This document shows, piece by piece, positions 1 to 10,130 of a stretch of DNA of 64,000 nucleotides; positions within the stretch are counted from its first letter, which is position 1; each line of letters starts with the position of its first letter. Both the position numbers and the translations under genes were made by a program. The stretch covers positions 124,001-188,000 of the forward strand of contig BAXG01000005.1 in assembly GCA_001310455.1 (NCBI GenBank), given 5' to 3'. The notes below the pieces were generated by a model. That model saw only the letters and a list, made by a program, of their open reading frames with translations. It had not been told where the DNA came from and did no database searches. Origin of the DNA: Photobacterium sp. JCM 19050 (GTDB lineage Bacteria > Pseudomonadota > Gammaproteobacteria > Enterobacterales > Vibrionaceae).

Positions 1-53
1 TTGTCACTGTGTTGCAGCGTGAACTCGATATGCTGGAGCGTGTTACAGTATAA
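1..53 (+). CDS. 3' end of an unidentified gene
   Basis: The first bases hold the last 16 codons of a reading frame that ends at TAA 51-53 (tail reads ...LQRELDMLERVTV). The rest lies outside the window. The tail is too short to assign to a family. Confidence 0.4.
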   Translation, partial: VTVLQRELDMLERVTV

Positions 54-75
54 ATTGTTCGTGATTTACCGGAAA

Positions 76-104
76 TTGGATGGTGGCGGGAAATTGGGTA
101 TAGT
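76..104 (+). promoter_or_regulatory. candidate sigma-70 promoter for the yecA-like/mutT pair
   Basis: TTGGAT (76-81), a 17-bp spacer, then TATAGT (99-104), about 33 bp ahead of the ATG at 138. Assigned by eye only; the reading frame stays open through it, so a longer N terminus for the next gene is not excluded. Confidence 0.35.
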
Positions 105-137
105 TGCCGCCATCCCTATCTCCAGAGTGATTCCAAT

Positions 138-787
138 ATGTCTTCTCTGATTAGCCTTCCTACGCAGTGGGAAGGCATGCCTGAAACCTTTATCGAAGGT
201 GCACTGCTTGCGGCAAACCTGGCACCGGCTCCCCTTGAACCTGAAAACTGGCTGCCTCTTCTTATTACTGGTGGTGTTGAAGAAGATCCCATGCCCGAAG
301 TGGATCAGGAAAGCCGTGAAGCGATCCTGAACCGTTTCCAGTCCCAGTATATTTTGTTGATTGCCAACCAATATGAACTGCCTGAACAGCTTCAACCTGC
401 ATCGGGAGAGGTGACTGATGCCCAACAGAACTTGGCAGAGGGTTTCCTTTGCATCTGGCAGATTATCGCGCCAATGTGGGAAAACGTGGCCGCCTCTGAC
501 GGCAGTTTCCGAATGCTTTCCGGCCTGCTGACTACCATGATGCTGGTGATGGACGAAGAGGGAACCCTTGAGGAAATGAAGGTGGCTGGTGTCGAGCCAC
601 TTCCTGCAACTGACCAGTTATTTGACGCCTGAATATGATGCTGTGTGAATCTGCAATGGCTGCTGATGAAGCTCAGCATGGCCACGGGTCTCAGTCAGTC
701 AACCCATACCGCGATGTAGGCCGGAATGATGACTGCCCATGCGGTAGCGGGAAAAAATTTAAACAGTGTTGCGGCCAGACCCAATGA
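138..787 (+). CDS. YecA/UPF0149-family protein with C-terminal SEC-C zinc motif (frameshifted)
   Basis: Residues 1-164 resemble the UPF0149 fold of E. coli YecA (the stretch around [10 protein letters not shown] matches the EPEQWL region). The frame then meets a stop at 630-632, but the next frame continues without interruption to a SEC-C zinc-binding tail, [18 protein letters not shown], which is nearly the YecA C terminus. One missing base near 620-630 would restore a protein of about 215 residues, close to YecA's 221. The molecular role of YecA is not settled; the SEC-C motif binds metal. Its stop overlaps the mutT start (ATGA), so the two are probably cotranslated. Confident of the family, less so of the start codon. 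Confidence 0.75.
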
Positions 788-1220
788 GTGTGATTCGTGT
801 GGTGGCTGGTGTCATTGTCAAAGATGGCACGGTGCTCATCGCCCAGAGAAAGGACAGTCACAGCCAGGGTGGGTTGTGGGAGTTTCCGGGTGGAAAGGTC
901 GAAGCCGGTGAAACGGACTCAATTGCGCTGGTCCGGGAGCTTGAGGAAGAACTGGATGTGATAGTGTCCGTCAGGCAAAGCTTGGGGAAAACACTCACCA
1001 TTACCCGGATAAATCAATCTGTCTGTGTGGCTATTTTTGTGAGATGGAGTCTGGAGAGATGCATCTTAACAGCCATCAGAAAGTGGCCTGGGTAGAGCCT
1101 GCCGCGCTCAGGAATTACGCATTCAGCGCGGCAGACTTGCCGTTCGTCTCTTTACTTGAAAAGTTTGCGCTCCCGCTTTCCGAACAACTGGGAGATCACG
1201 ACCAGCGCAAGCACGGCTAA
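784..1220 (+). CDS. mutT: 8-oxo-dGTP diphosphatase MutT (Nudix), frameshifted
   Basis: Hydrolyses 8-oxo-dGTP in the nucleotide pool and so prevents A:T to C:G transversions. The Nudix box is complete: GGKVEAGE then REL-EE-LD around residues 37-60, with the typical FPGGK. After about residue 72 the frame is wrong. Adding one base in the GGGG/AAAA run near 985-1000 restores the expected C-terminal half (HYPDKS..., VAWVEPAAL...) ending at TAA 1218-1220. The corrected gene overlaps the 3' end of convergent dsbB by about 70 bp. The start overlaps the upstream stop. A sequencing indel is more likely than a true mutator allele because neighbours share the defect. Confidence 0.85.
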
Positions 1221-1688
1221 CTGGGCTGCAAATATCACGACTAACCACTGCGGCATTGAAAGGGTAAGGAATTGCCAAACTACTTTGCCGCAGTCGCCGT
1301 AAGCTTCGAACATCCACGGCGCCCATTTGTTAAGTGGAGCCCACTCCGGGAAACGTACGAAGAGGTCACAGGTCGCACCGAACAGCACGTTTGGGTCGGG
1401 GAACTGGTAGCTGACGTGCTCCATCGCAAGTTGCAGGCCACGAAACGCGCTGTAACCCCAACCGGCAAATCCCAGCCAACGACAAACCACATTGCCCGGT
1501 GCCATCAATCCCACCAGGGCAGCAATACCGACCCCCATCATGGCGACACGCTCGTAAATACACATTACGCATGGGGCGAGCTTCATCACATGCTCAAAAT
1601 AGAGCGCAGTCAGCTCAAATCCGACGATAGAGATAAACAACAAAAACCAGGCTGTTCGTTGAGTAGAAATTCGGTAAAGGAAGCTCAT
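1152..1688 (-). CDS. dsbB: disulfide bond formation protein DsbB
   Basis: Inner-membrane quinone reductase that reoxidises periplasmic DsbA. The first redox pair is CVMC at the end of the first periplasmic loop; the second is formed by ATCDLF and YGDC in the second loop, with four hydrophobic transmembrane segments. I place the start at the ATG at 1688 (MSFLYRIS) because a longer reading would run through the nhaB terminator hairpin at 1713-1744. Length of 178 residues is normal. It lies just downstream of nhaB on the same strand, the usual gammaproteobacterial order. Confidence 0.93.
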   Translation of the reverse strand: MSFLYRISTQRTAWFLLFISIVGFELTALYFEHVMKLAPCVMCIYERVAMMGVGIAALVGLMAPGNVVCRWLGFAGWGYSAFRGLQLAMEHVSYQFPDPNVLFGATCDLFVRFPEWAPLNKWAPWMFEAYGDCGKVVWQFLTLSMPQWLVVIFAAQLAVLALVVISQLFGKRERKLFK

Positions 1689-1707
1689 AGCGTCGCCGTT
1701 CAGGTAC

Positions 1708-1744
1708 AAAAAAAGCAAAGTCCTGATACTACAGGACTTTGCTT
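1708..1744 (-). terminator. intrinsic terminator after nhaB
   Basis: Perfect 13-bp stem (1713-1725 with 1732-1744), 6-nt loop, and a T-run on the minus strand (A-run at 1708-1712). It separates nhaB from dsbB, although dsbB starts only about 20 bp further on, so read-through or a promoter inside the nhaB 3' end must supply dsbB. Confidence 0.85.
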
Positions 1745-1784
1745 ATGCACGTATAGTCTTAATTTTCCGGTCTGAGAGCCGTTT

Positions 1785-3402
1785 TCAAGTCAGAAATCCG
1801 GCGCTGCGGAAGGCCTGGTTAATGGCCCGCAGCGGCTGCCGCGTCCTGCACCATATGTGCAGTTTCACTGATCCATCCGCGTGGATCATCCACTCAGTAG
1901 CCGGTGTAAGAAGAAGCTCGATTCCACCAGCCAACCAGCGCCAATACGACAGTGTACGGGAACGCCATCACCACCATGCGGCCATAAGACAGGCGCAGAA
2001 GCGGGGCCAGCGTTGAAGTCAGCAAGAACAGAAACGCAGCTTGCCCGTTTGGTGTTGCAACGGATGGCAGGTTAGTACCGGTGTTGATGGCAACGGCCAG
2101 CAGGTCAAACTGCTCGCGGCTGATCGCACCTTCCAGGTAGGCGGATTTCACTTCATTGATATAGACCGTGCCGACGAACACGTTGTCCGACACCATGGAG
2201 AGCAGGCCGTTTGCAATGTAGAACATGCTGAGCTGGTCATGGCCTTCCATTGACAGCACCCACTGGATAACAGGTGCGAACAATTGTTGGTCGATAATGA
2301 CTGCAACGATGGAGAAGAACACAGCCAACAACGCAGTAAACGGTAATGCCTCTTCAAAAGCCTTACCGATTTGATGCTCATCAATTACACCGGTAAAGGA
2401 TGTTGCCAGCACGATGACGGAAAGGCCAATCAGGCCAACCGCAGCAAGGTGCAATGCAAGGCCGACAATCAGCCATACTGCGATCAGACCCTGTACAATC
2501 AGCTTGGCGACATCCTGATTGGTGCGCTTGGCGCGCTCTGCGCGGTTGTAGTCAACCAGAATGGCGCGAACGGTATCCGGCAGTTTGGAGCCGTAGCCAA
2601 ACAGATGAAACTTCTCAACAAACACGCAGGTTGCCAGTCCACAAAACAGTACCGGAATAGTAACCGGTGCCATACGCAGCAGGAACTCACCAAATTGCCA
2701 GCCAGCCTGGTCAGCAATAATCAGGTTCTGCGGTTCACCTACCATGGTCATTACACCACCCAGCGCTGTACCTACACCAGCATGCATCAACAGGCTGCGC
2801 AGGAATGCACGGTAGTCTTCGAGATCCTGGCGGCTTGGTTCATGGACTGCATCGTCAGAGGTATGGTCATGCTTGGATTGGAAATCTTTGCCGGATGCGA
2901 CTTTGTGGTAAATCGAGTAGAAGCCTACGGCAACACTGATAACAACAGCGATAACGGTCAGGGCGTCCAGGAAAGCGGAAAGGAAGGCCGCCGCTGAACA
3001 AAACGCAACAGACAGCATGGTTTTAGAGCGTATACCCAACAGTATCTTGGTAAATATGAACAGCAAAAGCTGCTTCATAAAGTAGATACCGGCGACCATA
3101 AACACTAAAAGAAGCAGCACTTCGATGTTTGCAACCAGCTCATGCTTAACCTGGTCTGCGCTGGTCATTCCGATAGCGACAGCTTCTATTGCCAGCAAAC
3201 CACCGGGTTGAAGGGGGTAACACTTCAACGCCATTGCCAGGGTAAAGATAAATTCTGCTACCAGGACCCAGCCTGCGATGAAAGGGTTAATGTGAAAAAT
3301 GATGGGGTTAATGATGAGGAACGCAATAATGAGGACCTTATACCAGTCCGGCGCTTTACCAAGAAAATTCTTGATAAAAGCATTCCCTAGCGTTGTTGCC
3401 AT
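1785..3402 (-). CDS. nhaB: Na+/H+ antiporter NhaB
   Basis: Inner-membrane sodium/proton antiporter for Na+ export and pH homeostasis. The N terminus ([21 protein letters not shown]) and successive hydrophobic helices match NhaB throughout. The uninterrupted frame stops at 1894 with a non-homologous tail, but shifting frame near 1921-1932 gives a C terminus containing TPATEWM, the equivalent of the E. coli APxTEW segment, and a stop at 1785. Corrected length is about 538 residues, near that of Vibrio NhaB. Divergent from fadR, as in E. coli. Confidence 0.92.
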
Positions 3403-3882
3403 TATCGTTATCTCTATTTCAAATGATGGTCACGAAAACTCATTGCATAGGCGCAAAAGGTGTCACACGAGCTGAAACTGTCGTTCGCGTTCTGTAGCGC
3501 ATTATCACTGTTTTCGTATGCCAGTAAATATTTTGTAGACAGTCAATTGCGAGAAAAATCCTGGGCCTTAGCAATCCCTTGGGCTTGCCCGACGCCAACT
3601 TTACATTGAGAAACCAATCAGTCAAGTTTGCCTATCTCTATTAACCTTTTTAACGAGATTTTCATCTTAAAACGGGAGGTTCGTCAGGCGGGCTAATTAT
3701 TGCAGAATGTAACAGAATATTACAAGTTACGTAGCACATGATAAAAATATGAACTGACTCGAATGTGAGAACGGTTGTGGAGGCTCTGTCGATGTGTTGT
3801 AAAACGGAGTTTAACGGTTCTGATCTGGGTGGTATGATGAGTTGCTATAAAACGACAAGAAGCAACGCGGATATAATAATAG
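3403..3882. other. nhaB-fadR divergent intergenic region
   Basis: About 480 bp, AT-rich, with no convincing gene on either strand. It must contain the promoters of both flanking genes. I looked for a FadR-type palindrome (CTGGTC-N-GACCAG) and did not find one here. Confidence 0.6.
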
Positions 3883-4732
3883 ATGGTGATTAAGGCAGAT
3901 AGCCCGGCAACATTTGCTGAGAAGTATATCATTGAAAGTATTTGGAATAATCACTTTCCTAAAGGTTCTATTCTTCCTGCGGAACGTGAGCTCTCAGAAC
4001 TGATTGGTGTTACACGCACTACCTGCGGGAAGTGCTTCAGCGTCTTGCTCGGGATGGCTGGTTAACAATCCAGCACGGTAAACCCACTCGGGTTAATGAT
4101 TACATGCAGACCTCCGGCCTGAATATCCTCGATACCCTGGTTACACTGCGGGGTCAGGATGTACACGGAGTGTTGGAAGATCTGCTGTCGGCCCGTACAG
4201 ACATCAGTGGCGTGTTTATGCGCTATGCCATCAAGGCGCAACCTGAAGCCTGTGCTGAGCTGATTGAAAAGGTTATCGGACGTTGTCAGGCCTGATGGCT
4301 GCAGACAGTTTCCATGCCTTCGCTGACAGTGTGGAAGAAAAAGACGCACTGTATCAGGAAGCCAAGAAAATTGTGGAAGCGTTCGGTAAGACAGACGAAG
4401 CGCTGTGTGAGCAAATTTGTCGCGCCCGTGCTTTCAACTTTTACGACTACATGTTGTTCCAGGGTATGGCGCACCTTTCCGGCAATAAAGTTTACGCCCT
4501 GACAATTAATGGGATGCGTAAGATCTATGGTCGCGTTGGCGGTTATTACTTCCTGGACAGCCGTGCTCGTGATGCTGCGATGAAGTTCTATCACAACCTT
4601 TTGCAACTGACCAATGACAAGCAGCACCAACAAGCTTCCGACTTGGTTAAGCAGTACGGTCGTGAATCAGGTGTTTTGTGGTTTACGCACCGTGACCAGA
4701 TTACCCAATTGATGGAACAGGAAGAGGCCTGA
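3883..4732 (+). CDS. fadR: fatty acid metabolism regulator FadR (two frameshifts)
   Basis: GntR-family repressor/activator that binds long-chain acyl-CoA and controls fatty-acid degradation and unsaturated fatty-acid synthesis. The N-terminal winged helix is evident ([18 protein letters not shown], then [24 protein letters not shown]), followed by the all-helical acyl-CoA domain ending near [13 protein letters not shown]. The gene is split in three frames; adding one C near 4025 (ACC-CTG) and one C near 4292 (GCC-CTG) joins them into a protein of about 282 residues, the size of the longer Vibrio FadR. A FadR-type operator lies in front of fadH at 18022, linking the two genes. Confidence 0.9.
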
Positions 4733-4753
4733 CGGTCTCTCTTGTTCGGTAGA

Positions 4754-4780
4754 GAAAAAGCCTGCAAACGCAGGCTTTTC
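4754..4780. terminator. bidirectional terminator between fadR and spoVR
   Basis: Stem AAAAGCCTGC / GCAGGCTTTT (4756-4765 with 4770-4779), 4-nt loop, A-run on one side and T-run on the other. It serves the convergent fadR and spoVR genes. Confidence 0.85.
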
Positions 4781-4808
4781 AATCTATTGAGCGGTGATTT
4801 TCTTCGGG

Positions 4809-6347
4809 TTAGCTGCCGCCAAGGATGTCATCATCAAACTTTTGCCGCTGAGGGCAGGTCATCAGAATCTTTCCTTTGCCGTCCGGTTGTTCTTCTTCCA
4901 ACACCACTTCAAATCCCCAAAGCCTGTAAACATGTTTGAGAACCTGGTCTGCTGAATCACCCAACGGAATGCGCTGATGAGGTACATAGCGAAGGGTCAG
5001 CGAGCGGTTACCCCGTAAATCAACATCCCATACCTGAATGTTAGGCTCGTGGTTACTCAGGTTGTACTGCGCTGACAGGCGTTCCCGGATCTGACGGTAA
5101 CCTTCTTCATTGTGAATGCTGGTTACTTCAATGTAGTTATGCCTGTCGTCATCCTGTATCGCAAAGAGCTTAAAATCCCGCATCACTTTGGGTGAAAGGA
5201 ATTGGCTGATAAAGCTTTCGTCCTTGAAGTTCTCCATGGCGAAATGGACGGTTTCCAGCCAATCGGATCCTGCAATGTCCGGGAACCAGTATTTGTCTTC
5301 CTCAGTCGGTTCCTCACAAATCCTGCGTATGTCCTGGAACATCGCAAAACCCAGTGCATAAGGGTTAATGCCACTGTAGTAACGGCTGTTATAGGACGGC
5401 TGCGCAACCACATTGGTATGACTGTGCAGGAACTCCATAATGAAACGGTCTGTCACTTTACCCTCATCATAAAGGTGATTGAGGATGGTGTAGTGCCAGA
5501 ATGTGGCCCAGCCTTCGTTCATGACTTGGGTTTGTTTCTGAGGGTAGAAATATTGGCTGACCTTTCTGACAATGCGGATAACTTCTCGTTGCCAGGGCTC
5601 AAGAAGCGGGGAGTGTTTTTCAAAGAAATAGAGCAGGTTTTCCTGAGGCTCTTTTGGAAAGCGCTCTTTTTTGATTTCCAACTCTGCTTCTTTGCGGGGA
5701 ATAGTACGCCACAATTCATTTATCTGGCTTTGAAGGTACTCTTCCCGTGCTTTCTGTCGTGCACGCTCTTCCGCCATAGATATTTTCTGGGGGCGTTTAT
5801 ATCGGTCCACGCCATAGTTCATCAGCGCATGGCATGAGTCGAGCAGGTTTTCCACTTCTTGCACACCATATTTCTCTTCACATTCGGATATATAGGTTTT
5901 TGCAAAAAGCAGGTAATCGATGATTGAGCTGGCGTCTGTCCAGCTCTTGAACATGTAATTGCCTTTGAAGAAAGAGTTGTGGCCGTAACAGGCATGTGCC
6001 ATTACCAGTGCTTGCATGGTAATGGTGTTCTCTTCCATCAGATAAGCAATACAAGGGTCGGAGTTGATGACGATTTCGTAAGCCAGACCCATTTGTCCGT
6101 GCTTGTAGCCGCGCTCAACTTCGATGAACTTTTTACCGAAAGACCAGTGATTGTAATTGATGGGCATCCCGATGCTTGAGTAAGCATCCATCATCTGCTC
6201 TGAGGTAATTATCTCAATCTGGTTAGGGTAAGAATCCAGACGGTAGAATTCTGCTACCCGCTTTATTTCCTGGTGATAGTCTTCAAGCAGGCTGAATGTC
6301 CAGTCTGGCCCGTCGCTCAAAGGTTTGGTTTTAATTTTTGTGGCCAT
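4809..6347 (-). CDS. spoVR: SpoVR family protein (YcgB)
   Basis: A 512-residue member of the SpoVR/YcgB family, found with YeaG/PrkA and YeaH in a conserved stress and stationary-phase cluster. The biochemical role is unknown. The family blocks are intact throughout ([30 protein letters not shown]). The start at 6347 has a strong GGGGGGAA Shine-Dalgarno sequence. It is the last gene of the operon prkA-yeaH-spoVR, and one of few long genes here without a frameshift. Confidence 0.92.
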   Translation of the reverse strand: MATKIKTKPLSDGPDWTFSLLEDYHQEIKRVAEFYRLDSYPNQIEIITSEQMMDAYSSIGMPINYNHWSFGKKFIEVERGYKHGQMGLAYEIVINSDPCIAYLMEENTITMQALVMAHACYGHNSFFKGNYMFKSWTDASSIIDYLLFAKTYISECEEKYGVQEVENLLDSCHALMNYGVDRYKRPQKISMAEERARQKAREEYLQSQINELWRTIPRKEAELEIKKERFPKEPQENLLYFFEKHSPLLEPWQREVIRIVRKVSQYFYPQKQTQVMNEGWATFWHYTILNHLYDEGKVTDRFIMEFLHSHTNVVAQPSYNSRYYSGINPYALGFAMFQDIRRICEEPTEEDKYWFPDIAGSDWLETVHFAMENFKDESFISQFLSPKVMRDFKLFAIQDDDRHNYIEVTSIHNEEGYRQIRERLSAQYNLSNHEPNIQVWDVDLRGNRSLTLRYVPHQRIPLGDSADQVLKHVYRLWGFEVVLEEEQPDGKGKILMTCPQRQKFDDDILGGS

Positions 6348-6394
6348 ACGTTCCCCCCAAAAAATCCCGATTGTCCGGAAAAGCAGGTGCCCGG

Positions 6395-7662
6395 TCAGGC
6401 AACCTGCTTCTTGAACAGCTCCCGGAAGACGGGATAAATATCTTCGACTGAACGAATGTTCTGCATCGCGAAATTATCGAATTCCTCAGCAAGGGCTTCG
6501 TATTCACGCCATAAGGTCTGGTGTGCCCGACGGGTGATTTCGATGTAGGCGTAGTAGCGCGTGAGCGGCAAGATGCGCTCCTGAAGCAACTCCCGGCATC
6601 CTGGTGAATCATCTGCCAGTTATCTCCATCAGACGCTTGTGCGGCGTAAATATTCCACTCATTGGAAGGGTAGCGTTCCCTGACAATATCATCCATCATC
6701 CGAAGCGCGCTGGATACGATGGTGCCCCCGGTTTCCTGAGAGTAGAAGAATTCGTGCTCGTCTACCTCCTTGGCTTGCGTATGGTGGCGGATAAAGACCA
6801 CCTCAACGTTTTTGTAAGTCCGGGTCAGGAAGAGGTAAAGCAGGATATAAAACCGTTTCGCCATATCCTTGGTTGCCTGGTCCATTGAACCGGATACGTC
6901 CATTAAGCAAAACATTACGGCCTGACTGCTTGGCTGGGGCCGGCGTTCGTAGTTTTTGTACCTGAGGTCGAACGTATCTATGAATGGCACTGAGGAAATT
7001 TTGTCACGCAGTGCCTGGATCTCCTCACTGACCCTTTTTTCCTCCAATGGCCTGGCCGGCTCTGTGCTTCGAAGCTGTTCAAGTTCAGCTTCTAGCTCGC
7101 GCAGCTGGCGGCGCTTTCCGGCCGTCATTGCTGTCCGGCGGGCAAGGGAGTTTTGCAGTGACCGGACAATGGCGATATTGGCAGGTACGCCGTTCGCCGT
7201 AAAACCGGCCCTGTGGGTCTTATATTTCACCAGCTGTTTTTGCTGGTTCTGTTTCAGGTTTGGCAATTCGAGATCTTCGAAAAGCAGGTCGAGGTATTCA
7301 TCCTTGGTGATAGTGAAAACGAAATCGTCCTGACCCTCACCGTCCGGGCTGGCCTGACCTTCACCGGCACCACCACCCCCACCACCGGGTGGGCGTTCAA
7401 TACGGTCTCCCGGCACGAACTGGTCGTTGCCGGGGTGGACAGCTTCACGCTGTCCACCTTTGCCTTGGTGAAAGATAGGTTCGCTTATATCCCGGGAGGG
7501 GATGGTAATACTCTCTCCGCTTTCGACGTCTGTAATCGACCGCTTGTTTACTGCATCGGCAATAGCTTCCTTGATTTGCCGCTGGTGGCGGCGCAAGAAA
7601 CGCTGTCGATTTACTGTGCTCTTGTTTTTACCGTTGAGCCTGCGATCAATAAAGTGCGCCAT
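6395..7662 (-). CDS. yeaH: YeaH/DUF444 family protein with vWA-like domain (frameshifted)
   Basis: Second gene of the prkA operon. A glycine-rich low-complexity segment near residues 92-100 is followed by a von Willebrand A-like domain with the MIDAS motif DVSGSMD around residue 252. The expected C terminus ([27 protein letters not shown]) lies in another frame that begins near 6590-6600, so one base is missing there. Corrected length is about 422 residues, the family norm. GGGAGG just before the ATG supports the start. Thought to act with the kinase PrkA in stress adaptation; mechanism unknown. Confidence 0.9.
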
Positions 7663-7699
7663 AAGCCTCCCAATTACTGGTTATACGCCTGGCTGCTTT

Positions 7700-9634
7700 C
7701 TACGAGGACTTGCGAACTCGCAGGTACCACTCAGAAAGCAAACGCACTTGCTTGCGGGTGTAACCTTTCTCCATCATGCGGGCGACAAAGTCGTCGTGCT
7801 TCTTCTGCTCTTCCGTCGACGTCTTGGCATTAAAGGAGATGACCGGCAACAGCTCTTCTGTATTCGAGAACATTTTCTTCTCGATAACAGTGCGAAGTTT
7901 TTCGTAGCTGGTCCAGTTAGGGTTACGGCCTTCATTGTTAGCACGGGCACGCAGTACGAAGTTCACGATTTCGTTACGGAAATCCTTCGGATTGCTGATG
8001 CCTGCAGGCTTTTCAATTTTCTCCAGTTCAGCGTTCAGTGCAGAACGGTCGAACAACTGGCCGGTATCCGGGTCACGGTATTCCTGATCCTGAATCCAGA
8101 AGTCAGCATAGGTGACGTAGCGGTCAAAGATGTTCTGGCCGTACTCAGAGTATGACTCAAGATAGGCAGTCTGGATTTCCTTGCCGATGAATTCGACATA
8201 TTTCGGAATCAGGTAGCCTTTAAGGTTCTCAAGGTACTTCTCTGCGATCTCCGGCGGGAACTGCTCACGCTCAATCTGCTGCTCAAGCACGTAGAACAGG
8301 TGAACCGGGTTTGCTGCCACTTCGGAGTGGTCAAAGTTAAATACGCGGGACAGTATCTTGAACGCAAAACGGGTAGAAAGGCCGTTCATACCTTCATCCA
8401 CACCGGCAAAGTCACGGTATTCCTGGTAGGACTTGGCCTTAGGATCCGTGTCTTTGAGTGTTTCGCCGTCATAGACACGCATTTTCGAGAACGCACTGGA
8501 GTTCTCAGGCTCTTTCAGACGTGACAGGACGCTGAAGCGGGCCAGGATATCCAGGGTGCTTGGTGAACACGGCGCGTCGGTCAATTCACTGCTTTGCAGC
8601 AGTTTTTCATAGATCTTAATTTCTTCGGATACACGCAGGCAGTATGGCACCTTAACGATGTATACACGGTCGAGGAACGCTTCATTGTTTTTGTTGTTAC
8701 GGAATGTTTGCCACTCGGACTCGTTTGAGTGAGCGAGAATGATGCCGTCATAGGGCAGTGCAGACAGACCTTCAGTACCGTTGTAGTTACCTTCCTGGGT
8801 AGCGGTCAGCAGTGGGTGTAGCACCTTGATAGGCGCTTTAAACATCTCCACGAATTCCATTAAACCCTGGTTAGCTTTACATAGCGCACCGGAGTAACTA
8901 TATGCATCTGGGTCGTCCTGAGCGTAATGCTCCAGCTGACGAATATCGACTTTACCGACCAGGGATGAGATGTCCTGATTGTTCTCATCACCGGGTTCCG
9001 TTTTGGCAACCGCGACCTGGTGCAGCACGGAAGGCCTTACTTTGACTACCTTGAATTTGGTGATGTCACCGCCGAACTCCTGAAGGCGCTTAGCTGCCCA
9101 AGGCGACATAATGGTTTTGATGTAACGCTGGGGTACACCGTACTCTTTATCGAGCAACTCACCGTCTTCAACCGCGTCAAAAAGGCAGAAAGGGTGGTCG
9201 TTGACCGGGCTGCGTTCGCCATTTGCACTCAGTACATAAATGGGTACTTTTTGCATAAGGCTCTTGAGCTTTTCAGCAAGTGATGACTTACCGCCACCAA
9301 CCGGACCGAGCAGATAGAGAATCTGCTTCTTCTCTTCGAGACCTTGGGCTGCGTGCTTGAGGTAGGAGACGATTTGTTCAATGGCGTCTTCCATACCGTA
9401 GAAATCTTCGAATGTTTTGTAGCGTGCAATCACTCTGTTAGAAAACAGGCGGCTCAGGCGTGGGTCTGTGGAGGTGTCTATCATCTCCGGCTCACCGATG
9501 GCCATCAAAAGGCGTTCGGCAGCATTCGCATAGACACTGCGATCTTCACGGCACAGATTTAGGAAATCCTGCAGTGTCAGTTCTTCGTCTTTGGCTTCCT
9601 CATAGCGCTGACGGTAGTGGTCAAAGATACTCAT
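7700..9634 (-). CDS. prkA: PrkA/YeaG family serine protein kinase (AAA+)
   Basis: Cytoplasmic AAA+ ATPase fused to a kinase-like C-terminal domain; in enterobacteria YeaG responds to nitrogen starvation and stationary phase. The P-loop GPVGGGKSS sits near residue 110 and the C-terminal PrkA domain is complete. About 644 residues with the start at ATG 9634 (MSIFDHYRQRYEEAK), preceded by GGGGGGAAG. A TTG 15 bp upstream is in frame but overlaps that Shine-Dalgarno sequence and is unlikely to be used. First gene of the operon with yeaH and spoVR. Confidence 0.93.
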   Translation of the reverse strand: MSIFDHYRQRYEEAKDEELTLQDFLNLCREDRSVYANAAERLLMAIGEPEMIDTSTDPRLSRLFSNRVIARYKTFEDFYGMEDAIEQIVSYLKHAAQGLEEKKQILYLLGPVGGGKSSLAEKLKSLMQKVPIYVLSANGERSPVNDHPFCLFDAVEDGELLDKEYGVPQRYIKTIMSPWAAKRLQEFGGDITKFKVVKVRPSVLHQVAVAKTEPGDENNQDISSLVGKVDIRQLEHYAQDDPDAYSYSGALCKANQGLMEFVEMFKAPIKVLHPLLTATQEGNYNGTEGLSALPYDGIILAHSNESEWQTFRNNKNNEAFLDRVYIVKVPYCLRVSEEIKIYEKLLQSSELTDAPCSPSTLDILARFSVLSRLKEPENSSAFSKMRVYDGETLKDTDPKAKSYQEYRDFAGVDEGMNGLSTRFAFKILSRVFNFDHSEVAANPVHLFYVLEQQIEREQFPPEIAEKYLENLKGYLIPKYVEFIGKEIQTAYLESYSEYGQNIFDRYVTYADFWIQDQEYRDPDTGQLFDRSALNAELEKIEKPAGISNPKDFRNEIVNFVLRARANNEGRNPNWTSYEKLRTVIEKKMFSNTEELLPVISFNAKTSTEEQKKHDDFVARMMEKGYTRKQVRLLSEWYLRVRKSS

Positions 9635-9649
9635 ACTTCTTCCCCCCAA

Positions 9650-10048
9650 ATCAGATTGACTGACGATTTGTTGATTTCATCGCTGGATCTGTGTTTTAGC
9701 GCGCTTCCATTTAAGCCTAGACCCTAATAACTAAGTTCACACGATGAATTACTTGTTTTTTAACAATTTATAGAAAAAATCCGGTTGATACTCAGGTCAA
9801 TAAAAAATGCTTGGGTTACTATCTTCCAGCGTGAAATACGGTGCAACCCCTGTGCTAGCCTGTATAACATGCAATATCCCGTGCTAATTCGGTGATATGC
9901 ACCTGATAACAATACGTTAATGATTGTGACTATATCTGTGACAGCGATCGTTAATTGAGAGGGAAAGTCGCCAATATGTATCAAGTGTCACATCGTTGGA
10001 TTGGAAGGATGTGTGTAGAGTAGAAAAAGAGTGGGGAAAGTCATGATT
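9650..10048. other. intergenic region upstream of prkA
   Basis: About 400 bp without a supported gene. It should contain the leftward prkA promoter. E. coli yeaG uses sigma-54; I looked for a -24/-12 TGGC...TGC pair on the minus strand and did not see a good one. TGTGAC occurs twice in direct orientation near 9925-9942, of unknown meaning. Confidence 0.5.
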
Positions 10049-10050
10049 CG

Positions 10051-10080
10051 AAAAGGCAGAAGTAGACTTTCTGCCTTTTT
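10051..10080. terminator. terminator downstream of yeaD
   Basis: Stem AAAAGGCAGAA (10051-10061) with TTCTGCCTTTT (10069-10079), flanked by an A-run and a T-run, so it can work in both directions. It ends yeaD transcription ahead of prkA. Confidence 0.8.
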
Positions 10081-10130
10081 ACTTTTTGTTTGAAAGCAAC
10101 AACTTATTACGCGTCGATAACCAACTGGCT

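Noticed and set aside
784..1220. mutT frameshift as a natural hypermutator
   Set aside because: The same kind of homopolymer loss occurs in fadR, topB, terL, portal and capsid genes, so a sequencing artefact is far more likely.
7213..8155. Long plus-strand frames opposite yeaH and prkA
   Set aside because: Antisense to conserved coding sequence, with no start signal or recognisable domain.
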